DNA of 64,000 nucleotides from NCBI RefSeq assembly GCF_040581485.1, contig NC_090129.1, positions 15,201,501 through 15,265,500 on the forward strand. The letters run 5' to 3'. The DNA is from Linepithema humile. Its lineage: Eukaryota; Arthropoda; Insecta; Hymenoptera; Formicidae. Shown here piece by piece: positions 21,323 through 31,140 of the stretch (the stretch's first letter is position 1; each line of letters starts with the position of its first letter). The position numbers were made by a program, and so were the translations under genes. The notes below the pieces were generated by a model. The model did no database searches and was not told where the DNA came from. It saw nothing but the letters and a program-made list of their open reading frames with translations.

Positions 21323-22366
21323 TTAATCGTATAATATAGAAACTTTTTTAAAATATTTTTTAACATTTTCTATCAATATACTTTTATTTTTCTTAAGTAA
21401 TCCTAATAATAAGTTTATATCTAATTCCTTATCCTTGTCTTTTATAAAGTAATTCTCTCCGTCTATCAGTCCATTTGATAAAAATATACATGAACATACT
21501 TGAGATAAAGTACTATCACTTATATATATTTCATCGTAGCTTTTTTTAGAATTTCTATGAAATTTCTCTCTAATGTTACTTCCATCATAAATATATAATG
21601 TATGATCGAAATTTAAAATACTTTCCTCTATAATATTGAAAATAATATCAATTATTTTTACTATAAAATCAGTATATTGAGATATACTAATGTCAAAATA
21701 ATGAAAAATATTAAAAGTTATTGTATTTTCACACCCATAAACATAAAATGGTTTTGATTCTGTAGTTTCTCTTCTTAATGATTTATAATTATTATATTCT
21801 TTTATAATCTCATTCTCATCTATTTCAAATGTATCTGATAAATTCTTAGCTATAATATTATCAAATGATATATTGCTACTTAATAATATTCCATCAGACT
21901 TTATTATAATATTCTCTTCCTCAACTGCCGGTAATTTAATTAAATAATGATACTCGTGTCTATCTTTCAGTTTTACTTGCTTTATCTTATTATCATTAGA
22001 TACAATAAAAGGTTTTATAACTCTAATATTTTCAAAATAAGCTTTATTTTGTAGTTTAATACTATAATATATACCATATCCTATTTTTCTCTCTAAAATA
22101 TCAATCATATAATCAGAAAATAAATACAATATCGAAATATTAGAAAGTTCTTTAATTATATCAAAAGGAGATATATGTAAATTATGATCATGAAAGATAA
22201 AATTTTGATTTAATGATGGTATAGATATATTATTGTTGTAAGTTGTTACAAACATTCTATTAACAAGTTTATCACATTGGATTTTAAGTACATCAACAAA
22301 CGACATTAAGCCATTAGATTTTTGTTCTTTAATCTCATTAAATATCGGTAAACACGCGGATTCCAT
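21323..22366 (-). CDS. Hypothetical viral protein (347 aa), unassigned core-type gene
   Basis: Intact 347-residue frame starting in AATAAATATGG. The size and lack of membrane segments or repeats would suit a soluble transcription or replication factor; an intermediate transcription factor (A23-like) was considered but I cannot show it. The C-terminal third (KPFYVYGCENTITFNIFHYFD...) looks well folded and globular. Confidence 0.6.
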   Translation of the reverse strand: MESACLPIFNEIKEQKSNGLMSFVDVLKIQCDKLVNRMFVTTYNNNISIPSLNQNFIFHDHNLHISPFDIIKELSNISILYLFSDYMIDILERKIGYGIYYSIKLQNKAYFENIRVIKPFIVSNDNKIKQVKLKDRHEYHYLIKLPAVEEENIIIKSDGILLSSNISFDNIIAKNLSDTFEIDENEIIKEYNNYKSLRRETTESKPFYVYGCENTITFNIFHYFDISISQYTDFIVKIIDIIFNIIEESILNFDHTLYIYDGSNIREKFHRNSKKSYDEIYISDSTLSQVCSCIFLSNGLIDGENYFIKDKDKELDINLLLGLLKKNKSILIENVKKYFKKVSILYD

Positions 22367-22390
22367 ATTTATTAATATTTGAACATATAA

Positions 22391-22731
22391 ATGCTTTCTT
22401 TATACTTTACAGTATTTTTTTTCATAATAATTTTTAATTTACTATTGTCACACATATTAAGTAGACAGAAAGTTAATAACCTAATATTTAAAAAAGCTGA
22501 AGAGGCTGGATTAACTACAATCAACTGTAAATATGGAGCATCGTTTATCGTTAGTAAAACTTAAGACATTTAGATATAGAATTTATTAAAAGAGACAATG
22601 ATATTTTAGATTGTGAAAAACACAATCCATCAAAATCTGATAGGTATATATTATGCGGAAATAATGGTCTTTATAATAATAAAAATCATATATGTTATAG
22701 TATGATGTCAGAATTACTATTTAATTTATAA
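22391..22731 (+). pseudogene. Small viral membrane protein with N-terminal anchor, frameshifted
   Basis: The ATG is in ATATAAATG. The first frame gives a 57-residue piece starting with a strong hydrophobic anchor (residues 2-20) and stops at 22562-22564. A second frame resumes a few bases later (..IEFIKRDND.., with three Cys) and ends at 22731, directly before the next ATG. The layout of a short N-terminal anchor plus a small Cys-bearing ectodomain is typical of several poxvirus entry-complex and virion membrane proteins, but I cannot name one. Confidence 0.5.
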
Positions 22732-23112
22732 ATGAAATTTTATAATTATAAAATTGATACCAAAATGAATTCAAAAATTAATGATTTAAAATTTATTAGA
22801 GAAATATTAAATGACGAAAACCGTTTTAAATCAATACTTTTGACAAGAAATTTTGACAAATATACATATTTAAGACAAATGGCATTTAATGATTATAATG
22901 CAAATAAAGAAAAAATAAAACATTATATAGAATATGTTTTATCGCAACTTAACGATTTCGAATCCGATACACTTCACGGAAATATCATGTATTATAATGA
23001 TAATTATATAATTTTAAAAAATATAGTTAAAAAAGAAGACATATTACTAAACAGAAGATATATAACCATACGAGAATTATTCAATAACATTTTTGAAATC
23101 AAAAAATTATAA
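22732..23112 (+). CDS. Hypothetical viral protein (126 aa)
   Basis: The start overlaps the end of the preceding gene in TTATAAATGAAA, so the two were probably expressed from adjacent late promoters. Lys/Asn/Ile-rich, no recognised motif, intact. A hAT MITE lies 52 bp downstream. Confidence 0.55.
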   Translation: MKFYNYKIDTKMNSKINDLKFIREILNDENRFKSILLTRNFDKYTYLRQMAFNDYNANKEKIKHYIEYVLSQLNDFESDTLHGNIMYYNDNYIILKNIVKKEDILLNRRYITIRELFNNIFEIKKL

Positions 23113-23164
23113 TATGGTTATATTATAAAAAAATATAATATGATTTTAATATATTATTTTAATA

Positions 23165-23575
23165 CAGTGCTCGGAATTAGTCTGAACATTTCAGCCGATT
23201 TCCGTGATATACGCCTCCTTTCCTCTCCTTACCGTGCGCGCCGCAGCCGCTAGGGCCAGCGCCGCCGAGCGTTAGGAGCGGCACTATCCGATTATAAGTG
23301 GGTTCTTCTCCCTATTTATTAAAATTTAAAAAAAATTTATTGAAATTTATTAAAAATAAATTTTTTATTTTTAAATTTATTTTTAATAAATAAATTTTAA
23401 TAAATTTTTTTAAATTTTAATAAATAGGGAGAAGAACCCACTCATAATCGGATAGTGCCGCTCCTAACGCTCGGCGGCGCTGGCCCTAGCGGCTGCGGTG
23501 CGCGCGGTAAGGAGAGGAGAGAGAGGCGTATACCACGGAAATCGGCTGAAATGTTCAGACTAATTCCGAGCACTG
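23165..23575. mobile_element. hAT-type palindromic MITE, copy 1
   Basis: Terminal inverted repeats of about 170 bp begin CAGTGCTCGGAATTAGTC and end in the mirror image ...CCGAGCACTG. The element is flanked by the 8-bp duplication TTTTAATA (23157-23164 and 23576-23583), the hallmark of hAT transposition. Its GC-rich arms contrast with the viral AT-rich DNA. It has no coding capacity. A second copy is at 59013-59734. Confidence 0.93.
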
Positions 23576-23662
23576 TTTTAATATATAATATTGTGATAAT
23601 GTAAATGTGATAACTGCAAAAAAATGATCTCTTAGAATATAGGTATATTTTATTTTTATTAA

Positions 23663-23836
23663 ATGAAAGAACTGAATGAATTAATAGACTTGTTACTTAA
23701 AAATATACCAAATTCAAATAATGTAGATTATATTAGAAACAATTACAATTCATTAAAAAAATTACAAGAATATATTAAAATTGACAAGATAGTTCCAAAG
23801 ATAAGTGAAATATCAGAAAATAATATACTTAAATAA
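23663..23836 (+). CDS. Small hypothetical viral protein (57 aa)
   Basis: Short frame starting in ATTAAATG and ending 2 bp before the next ATG. The product MKELNELIDLLLKNIPN... is predicted helical, with charged/hydrophobic alternation that could form a coiled coil. Not recognised. Confidence 0.5.
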   Translation: MKELNELIDLLLKNIPNSNNVDYIRNNYNSLKKLQEYIKIDKIVPKISEISENNILK

Positions 23837-23838
23837 AT

Positions 23839-24441
23839 ATGACATTAAGGATAATTGATAGTCATAAGAATATAGGAGAAATATTAAATAAGAATATTAA
23901 TAAAAATTATAAACATGTAATTTTTCTAGATTGGGACGATACTGTTATAAGTACAAGTTCACTAAATAATTATAAGTTTGAATTTCGAAATCAAAGAGAA
24001 AAGTTTGATATAATTGAAACATTTAAAGCTTTTTATATAAATGATTCGTGCCTTGCATTATATATATTGACATACAGATAGAATCCATACGATGTTCAAG
24101 GAGAAGCTACAGAATTAAAAATAATGGAATATTTAAAATCAGATTATAAATGTAGAAGAACAGATACATATAATAGAATAGGTCCTATAATTTCTGTAGA
24201 CTATGGATGTCCTAAAATAAACGTAATTCAAGAAATCATTAATAAAGATTTTAATAAAATAACTAATAATGTTCTTTTATATTTTGTAGATGATAACTAT
24301 AAAAATATAGTAGGATGTTTATTATCAAGTAAATACGAAGATAACATGTTTATCTATTTTTTTCTAGACTCAAATGAAGACCTAACAATATCAAGAAATA
24401 TAAACAAAAAAGCTAAAGAAATATTAAAATATTTAAAATAA
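23839..24441 (+). pseudogene. HAD-superfamily phosphatase-like protein with one in-frame stop
   Basis: All four HAD motifs can be placed in one frame: motif I FLDWDDT (near residues 34-40, nucleophile Asp and D+2), motif II Thr in LTYR, a Lys candidate in PKINVI, and the acidic pair in FVDDNYKN. A TAG at 24079-24081 interrupts the frame right after motif II; no indel is needed to rejoin it. About 200 residues. The substrate cannot be told. HAD enzymes are not core poxvirus genes. Confidence 0.7.
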
Positions 24442-24455
24442 AAATATATTAAAAT

Positions 24456-25277
24456 CTATTGAAATTTAGTACATTGTTTTACAATCATTCCTAAGATATT
24501 TTCAAATTCTTCTATTGTCATCTTTTCAAATTGATAACTTTCGTCTTTAAACTGTTTTAATTCAAAATTATCATTTTTATATACTATATTATTGATTGAT
24601 TTTATTTTTAGATTTTCCTTCGGATTTGGTATCAACATGAAATTTCTTCCTATAATATATTCCATTACTGCTGTAGTACTATCAATAGATTCGATCTTAT
24701 CGTCATCTTTCTCTTTTTTTACAGGCTTAAAAAATTTCAAGTTAGAATTAACTTTAAAGAATATAACAATGGGTCTATTTTTTTCACTGAATACAGTCTT
24801 TTTACTTCTTACAATTCTTTTTTTTCCTTTTGTATTGATTTGTTTGAGATATATTATATTTTTATTGTCTGTATTTCCAAAAATCAATGGGATATAATCC
24901 CCGTTAAATATATATTCAGAGATATGCTTTTCAGTTAACTGTTCCTGAGACAATTTAGCTTTGACTAAATAACTGTCGATAATAGCTGCCATTACAATAT
25001 CCTTGCCACTAGGTTTAATACTTTCAAACTTATAGTTTTTAAAATTCTTCTTAAACTTAGGATTTTTCTTTATTTTATTAATAAAAGTCTTTACTATATC
25101 AAATTTATAACCTCCCTGTAGACATTCCGAATCTGATGTGTCGTCAACAGAATCTACAGAAAAAGAATTGATATAAAATATTGTTTTTTTTCTATCATTT
25201 TTTTTCTTTAATATGTTGCGTATCTTAATATCTTCAATTAAAATACTATCGTCTGATTTTGAAGTATATTCCTTCAT
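24456..25277 (-). CDS. Hypothetical viral protein (273 aa)
   Basis: Intact, basic, without membrane segments. It has a Ser/Asp-rich stretch (SFSVDSVDDTSDSE) followed by LQGGYKFD, one of several Gly-Gly-X sites seen in this block. It is 8 bp downstream of another minus-strand gene, so probably a co-oriented pair. Function unknown. Confidence 0.6.
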   Translation of the reverse strand: MKEYTSKSDDSILIEDIKIRNILKKKNDRKKTIFYINSFSVDSVDDTSDSECLQGGYKFDIVKTFINKIKKNPKFKKNFKNYKFESIKPSGKDIVMAAIIDSYLVKAKLSQEQLTEKHISEYIFNGDYIPLIFGNTDNKNIIYLKQINTKGKKRIVRSKKTVFSEKNRPIVIFFKVNSNLKFFKPVKKEKDDDKIESIDSTTAVMEYIIGRNFMLIPNPKENLKIKSINNIVYKNDNFELKQFKDESYQFEKMTIEEFENILGMIVKQCTKFQ

Positions 25278-25285
25278 AATTCTAT

Positions 25286-25792
25286 TTAAATGCGAATATT
25301 TTTATAAAATCTTCTAGTAAAATTAGTTCCTATAGATCCGTTACTTGATTTGTATATAACACCAAATATATCATTATATCTCTCTTTAGTATAAAATATT
25401 TTAATCTCTTTATCATCGTCAATATCTTTTTTAAATACCGTTTTTACTGATTTTTTTAGTGAATTTACTATTCCTTCCATTTGTTGCTTATCCATTAATA
25501 TAAACGTATTATTTCCTATATTTGATATGTAATTAAACGAAAGTTCTCTCTCATAAAATATATTTAACTCGTGTGTTTTTGTATCTTTCTTTGACAAATT
25601 TGCCTTAGATGTTAATATAATAGGTTCTGGATATACGTTTTTTCCAAATTCTAAATTATTTAAGCCTGTAACTTTATCTATAAATATATAATATATATAT
25701 TCAAAATCTTTACAACGTGTAATTATTTTATAACACGTGTTCAATTTCTCTTTTTCATAAGTCATATCCGTAATAGTATCTTTATTGTACAT
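25286..25792 (-). CDS. Hypothetical viral protein (168 aa)
   Basis: Intact frame just upstream of the 273-residue gene on the same strand. Mixed alpha/beta composition, no motif I recognise. A 210-bp non-coding AT-rich stretch separates it from the RNA polymerase fragment at 26007. Confidence 0.55.
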   Translation of the reverse strand: MYNKDTITDMTYEKEKLNTCYKIITRCKDFEYIYYIFIDKVTGLNNLEFGKNVYPEPIILTSKANLSKKDTKTHELNIFYERELSFNYISNIGNNTFILMDKQQMEGIVNSLKKSVKTVFKKDIDDDKEIKIFYTKERYNDIFGVIYKSSNGSIGTNFTRRFYKNIRI

Positions 25793-26006
25793 AATAGTAC
25801 TCAGTTTATCTCATTATATCCCTTTATAATTTTAGTTTTTATTAATAAAATATCAATTAAATTATTTAGCCAATGTTTATTAACTTCCATACTAAAAACA
25901 GTTCAATTTAATAATTTATATTTCATATTTTATTTAAACTATAAAAAATCGGGATACAATATTTTCTCTTTCACAATTTTTGGTATTATAATTTTTCCCC
26001 TGCAAT

Positions 26007-26723
26007 TTAAAGATTGTAAGAATACTTTACAGCATTTGTAAAATTAAACTTATTCAATTCTGGAGAGTAACCCAAATTTTCACATCTGGTACACTTCCAT
26101 CTAGAATAGTCAGGATTACTCTCATGAGTTGCGAAATCTTCGCATCTAGTACATATAAACGATTCAATTCTGTCTTCCACTGAATCTGATAGTAAAGAGA
26201 GTAATACATCTGAAGCTCCATGGCACGCAATTTCGTCTCCCTCCATTTCTCCGAATCTTATTCCTCCTTGTCTTTTTTTTGCACTAGGTGCTTGAAGTAA
26301 TTTTGTCTTCTTTCCTCTGTTTCTCACTGTTATTTTCTCAATAGCCATCTGAGTGAGTAATAGGTAATACTCCATACCCATAAAATGTTTATTTCCACCA
26401 TCACATTTTATCAATTCGTGTGTATAAGGATTGTATAGATCAACCAAACAAGATGCCTTTTCATCATACTCCTCGTCTGTAAGATTATCATTATATCTCT
26501 TGTATCTATTTATTATTTGAGAATGATAAGAATCTAATCCTGTATTTGTCAAAGGTTGATAATTTATAAGTTTAATACTTCCCTCGTTGTCTCCGAAAGG
26601 ATTCGAAGAATAACTACTGGTAAGTTTTATCTGATTGTAGAAATAAAATGTTTTCCTAGATATAATAGAAACGCTGTTTATAATTATATCCGGAGTTACC
26701 CCATTAATAGTATGAGGCAACAT
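26007..26723 (-). pseudogene. C-terminal fragment of RNA polymerase second-largest subunit
   Basis: Conserved C-terminal RPB2/RPO132 motifs are present: NGVTPDIIIN near the start; HKLxxR-like GNKHFMGMEYYLLLTQMA; RQGGIRFGEMEGDE; and a C-terminal zinc site with two CxxC pairs (CTRC...CTRC). The hybrid-binding and catalytic parts that should precede it are absent. The fragment begins exactly where the upstream, unrelated frame ends (overlap 26704-26723), so it is a rearrangement product and not an intact gene. Confidence 0.85.
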
Positions 26724-28751
26724 CTTGTGTTTCCGTCAATTCTGTTAATAGTTCTCCAACATTATCATATACGTCTTTCAACCCTCCTTTTGGATTATCA
26801 TCAATGTATTTCAGGAAATCAGATAAAGTCTCGTACACTTTTTTTCCTCCGTTGTTTTTTATTTTTTCATTCAGTTTATTTGTAAATTTCTTCTTGTAAT
26901 ATATATTTAGTGGAACTATATCAGATATAGTATCTATATTAATATTATCTGATTCATTGAGGTATTTTAGACCTTTATAAAAATCAATATCTTCAGATGC
27001 AAAAAAATTATATTTTCCTAAATCATCATCATTTATAAAATTATTGATATCTTTATGATTCAGATCATTATATAATGATATTGGATCATGACTTTCGTTA
27101 AAATGTAATTCTTCGCAAGTTTTATTTCCTCCTTTTTCTTCTTCTATAGTAGAAAAACTATTAATAAAATTTATCAAAGGACCCAATTTTTTTATACTAT
27201 TGTTAATATCTGGAACATTTTTTTTTGCAGATAAAATGTTTTTAAAGCAAGTTACATTTGGCAGTGGACTGACATCCAATTTGACTACTTCCTTGTTACA
27301 TCTTATCATTTTAGTAGATTTAACTTTAAATCCAAGTTTTCTAAGTATAAATTCTATAAATCTTTGTTTTTCAACATTATTGCTGAATATTTCGTCGTTA
27401 TTTACATTTTGATAATCATCGAATAAATATAGATATATATTTAGTATTTGGTAAGGAGATTTTAAAAGTTTTGCATTTTGTATAAATTTTATAGAACCTT
27501 TCTTATCAAGACCAAAGTTGTTTTTTGTACCGCACTTTATCTCAACAGGCTTTTCGATCTTGTCATCACATATTTGTATTTTAAATTTTTAAAGAAATCA
27601 AACATTGTAATTTTATCATCGAATGGAATTGGAATTATAGATATTAGTTTAATATCATTTTCATCGCCTATCCTATCAAGTATATCAGAAAGAGGATATG
27701 TGTACGTAGAGCCTTTATGATTAAAAATAGCAAATATATAATTTACATTTTCTAAAAAATATCTAGTAAATATATCTAATTTTTTATAGTCAGAATACTT
27801 CATTGTAGTCTGATTTAAAGTTGATGCTTTTCCAATATCGTCTCCTTCTATTTCCATACTGTATAAAAATCTTAACGGATCTATATATTCAAACATTTCA
27901 CTTATATTCCTATCGTCAATATTTTTATAACTTTTGTATTTAATATTTGATCTATTATTTCTAATTAAATTTATAATATCGTCATTAACATTCAAATTAT
28001 TGAAATGTTTTGACAACACTTCTCTCAATAAATATTTATCATTGTCTGACGTGGTAATATTAACACAATTATTAACATCATTTTTTTTTAAATTTTCATA
28101 TTCTGTATTTCCAATTTCGTTTTCGTGTTTGTTAAATATATTTTTTATGAAAAGAAAAAATAAATAAAAATCAGGATTTTCCTTTATATTATTAAATTTT
28201 GGATCAGTAATATATGACGTGATATTTTTTAAAACTTCTATGTTTACAGGTGCTAAATAATAGTTATCAGATATCATATCAAGAATAGATGTTTTCTTAC
28301 TATCGAAAAAATTGAAATTCGGAATGATCTCTGGAAAAAGATCTTTTAAACATTTTCCGTCTGAATTATTTTCTCCCCAAGCAATTCTAGATATAGATTC
28401 AGGATATGTTGTTCTTACAAACTTTAAAAAATTATTTGTATTTTCATCCAACAGTGTGTAGTTATCAACATGTTTTTTGTAAGGATTTATTATAGATAAG
28501 TCTGGATTTAACTTTATTCCTCCTCCTAATTTAATTGTGTACGGAAATATATTTTTAACATAAAATGATAGTGTGTTAGATACTAAGTTAGCTAATCCTA
28601 CGTCATCTTTGTTATCCTCTGGATGACAATTGTTTTCATTTAACTTTAATAACTTTTCTATTTCATCAAGTTTGTTCCTTTTATAATTATACGATAATAA
28701 ATTTATTTTATCACATATAAATTCTAGTTTTATTTTTTCTAGTTTACCCAT
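26704..28751 (-). pseudogene. Large viral protein with Gly-Gly-X sites, frameshifted (P4a-like candidate)
   Basis: It starts at ATG 28751 in ACTAAATG. The first frame runs to 27537; the second, open from about 27580 to 26704, continues it after an indel near the AT-rich AAATTTTTAAAG at 27580-27595. About 680 residues. It contains several Gly-Gly-X sites (LGGGIK, KGGNK, NGGKK, KGGLK). No enzyme motif is visible. Large size, late start and protease-site-like motifs fit a major core precursor such as P4a, but this is an inference without sequence match. The 3' end is lost at the junction with the RNA polymerase fragment. Confidence 0.5.
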
Positions 28752-28794
28752 TTAGTAAAGAAAAAAATACTAAATAAATAATTTATATATCAAT

Positions 28795-29838
28795 ATGTTG
28801 GACAAAGATAGTTATATCAATTCTGATTCTATAGATAATAAGACTTTATTGAAAGCTCATGATTTCAAAAGAGATGAAAATCCATTCAAATTGAATAAAT
28901 ATGATGTGGTTTACGGATCTCTTGATTATGAATATGTAAAGAATTGTATTGAAAATTCTTCAGACAATGACGAAGATCGATTAATTGGAAGAGATATGAT
29001 AAGAAATTTATTTTTCAATTTTTATTTTTTATTCGGACTTGAAGAAAAGAATATCTTACGAGTCAAAGACTTATTTGATATATGTGAGATAAATACGGAA
29101 CATGGTACTGAAAACAATAAGGTTCTTGATAATATAATCGATGATAGTATAACTGATGATAATATAGCCGATGATGATATAATAGATAATATAATTTTAG
29201 ATTATAAAAATGAAGGAAAGGATTGTACGTTAGATTTTAGTGTATTGGAAGACATAGATGAGATAAGTAGGTTGTACGATGAAGATATAGTTGATAAAGT
29301 AATTGAAAAAAATGTTCAAATGATCGAATACAAAAATACTCCAAAGATAGAACAAAATGTCGATCCAGAAGCTTATATTAAGATTCAACGTAAGTATAAA
29401 AGCGATAAACTGAATAAATTAACAGAACTTTTAGAAAATCAAAGTATTTCTGAAGTTATAAGAAAGAAAAGAGATATTGTATATTTCTGCAAGAACAATA
29501 ATCTTAATATGGAAATGTGTGATTTGGATGATCTATCAAATTCTGATATTAATAATATATACAACAAAATCTCAGAAAGCGAATCATCTGATCTTACAAC
29601 CATATTAATAATAGGATCGATAAACTTGTTAGAGTTTATAGCTGTAAAAGTATTTGAGATAGAAAGTCTTAATGGATTTACAAACGACGAGTTCCTTAAA
29701 GAGACAAATAAATTTAGAACAAAATTTAAATCGACAGTTAATTATATAGATGATAAGGTAGGAAATCCTAATAGACCTGGGATGGATATAATTATATATA
29801 TAGGTTTCAGAATTCTACAGAGACTAACTATGAAGTAA
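28795..29838 (+). CDS. Hypothetical viral protein (347 aa), possible NCLDV DUF5767-like C terminus
   Basis: Intact. The middle holds a repetitive acidic stretch (residues about 110-140, DDSITDDNIADDDIID). The C-terminal 90 residues have a hydrophobic helix (TTILIIGSINLLEFIAVK), a linker and a second helix (MDIIIYIGFRILQRL), a layout like the DUF5767 domain of other large DNA viruses. That comparison is from general pattern only. Divergent from the gene at 28751. Confidence 0.55.
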   Translation: MLDKDSYINSDSIDNKTLLKAHDFKRDENPFKLNKYDVVYGSLDYEYVKNCIENSSDNDEDRLIGRDMIRNLFFNFYFLFGLEEKNILRVKDLFDICEINTEHGTENNKVLDNIIDDSITDDNIADDDIIDNIILDYKNEGKDCTLDFSVLEDIDEISRLYDEDIVDKVIEKNVQMIEYKNTPKIEQNVDPEAYIKIQRKYKSDKLNKLTELLENQSISEVIRKKRDIVYFCKNNNLNMEMCDLDDLSNSDINNIYNKISESESSDLTTILIIGSINLLEFIAVKVFEIESLNGFTNDEFLKETNKFRTKFKSTVNYIDDKVGNPNRPGMDIIIYIGFRILQRLTMK

Positions 29839-29842
29839 TTGT

Positions 29843-30190
29843 TTACTTTTTTTTTGTATTCCTTTTTCCTCCCCAGCTATCGATGTCTTCAACTCCATCT
29901 ATTCCGTCTAGTACATCTGATTTTTTTGAAACTTTTAATCCTCCGTTATTTTCTGAATTTGGATGCTGTATTAGATCGCTAGTGATTATATATTTAGTAC
30001 CGGAATTAGTTTTGTCCTCGTAGTACGAAAAATATTTGTCTGTACCTTTAACATGTCCCCATTTTATTTCTTTTCCAAATCCTTTGTTTCCTCCTTTTGT
30101 GAAGTTTATTTTTTCACGAAAAGCAGGCATCTCTGCTATAACGTTCAATCTCTTAATGGCCAAGGATTGTTTGTCTATTTTTTCTTCCAT
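29843..30190 (-). CDS. Small basic viral protein with three Gly-Gly-X sites (115 aa)
   Basis: The ATG is in TATATAAATG (late). The product is Lys-rich and has KGGNKG, NGGLK and WGGKR at spaced positions, plus a basic tail. This suggests a processed virion protein, possibly nucleic-acid binding. Not assigned to a family. Confidence 0.6.
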   Translation of the reverse strand: MEEKIDKQSLAIKRLNVIAEMPAFREKINFTKGGNKGFGKEIKWGHVKGTDKYFSYYEDKTNSGTKYIITSDLIQHPNSENNGGLKVSKKSDVLDGIDGVEDIDSWGGKRNTKKK

Positions 30191-30215
30191 TTATATATAT
30201 TAAATAAGTTAATAT

Positions 30216-30557
30216 TTAACTAGTCTCTCTTAAAATAATTTCTTCTTTCACAATCTTATTTACAGATGATAGAATTTCTTCTTTCATACTATTGATTTTT
30301 TCATTAATATGTTTTATCTCTTTTACAATATTTATATTAATCTCTTTCTTTAAACTATCTAGTTTATCATCCATATCTGACTCCTTGCTGCAGTCACTAA
30401 TGTACTTTTCGTAAAGTTTGGGATTTTCTTTGAAAAATTCTTTTGTGTGAACAAAATTATCTTGAACATTTATAATATCCCTTGATGTAATCTTGATATA
30501 CAAGAATAAAATCACTGTTATTAGCACAACAATAGATACAATTAGTAAAATGCTCAT
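30216..30557 (-). CDS. Viral membrane protein with coiled coil (113 aa)
   Basis: An N-terminal transmembrane segment (residues 2-22, LLIVSIVVLITVILFLYI) is followed by a charged region with heptad-like helices (LDSLKKEIN...EKINSMKEEIL). The ATG is in ATATAAATG. It has the same architecture as the interrupted gene next to it (30584-30741 plus 37033-37257), so the two may be paralogues. Confidence 0.65.
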   Translation of the reverse strand: MSILLIVSIVVLITVILFLYIKITSRDIINVQDNFVHTKEFFKENPKLYEKYISDCSKESDMDDKLDSLKKEININIVKEIKHINEKINSMKEEILSSVNKIVKEEIILRETS

Positions 30558-30583
30558 TTATATAAATGAATAATTACAAAAGC

Positions 30584-30741
30584 TTATTTTTCTTCTAAAA
30601 TTTTTCTTTTAAGCACATTAATATCGTCATTCTTTTCATTTATTTTAATTTCTATATCATTAACTTTTTTTTCTACATCATTTATTTTATTTGACACTTG
30701 TGTTATTTGAGATGTTAAATCTAGAGATAATTCATTTAAAT
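30584..30741 (-). pseudogene. C-terminal part of viral membrane/coiled-coil gene cut by BEL element
   Basis: Minus-strand frame that ends at TAA 30586-30584 and continues the gene starting at 37257. The two parts plus one copy of the target TAAAT total 378 bp (125 codons and a stop), in frame across the junction. This part is a charged heptad-rich helix. The gene was intact when the retrotransposon landed. Confidence 0.8.
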
Positions 30742-31039
30742 TGTTATGCGGCTCTCGTTTAGCCGGGTGCTCGGCACGCGTTTTCTCTTTTTAGTAAATA
30801 TATCTGTTTTAATGATTACTCGATGTGTTTGTTACAATATTTTATTGCGTTTACACGTGGTTTCTTGTACCATGCGTCTCGTCGTTACATACGCACGAAG
30901 GAACGATTAACACAGCGCCGCGACGGCTGACGATGAAACTAAATATGCGGCTACCTAATATGTATTTTTGAACGCCGTGGCGTGGCGGTAATTCAAATAA
31001 ATAAAGAAACATAGTTACTACAGACAATCGGACTGTACA
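30742..31039 (-). repeat. BEL 3' LTR
   Basis: 298 bp, same sequence as 36735-37032 by eye. On the plus strand it starts TGTTATGCGG and ends GACTGTACA. Confidence 0.95.
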
Positions 31040-31140
31040 TACCGCGCGCCTTGATGAGTTTAACTTATCAATCTAAAATGACTAAAATTACGAATTAATA
31101 AAGCAAAAATGTTCAATCTCGCATCCAATATGACGAGTTC

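Noticed and set aside
26704..28751. Reading this together with 26007-26723 as one RNA polymerase second-largest subunit
   Set aside because: The upstream part lacks recognisable RPB2 motifs and carries Gly-Gly-X sites; the join looks like a rearrangement.
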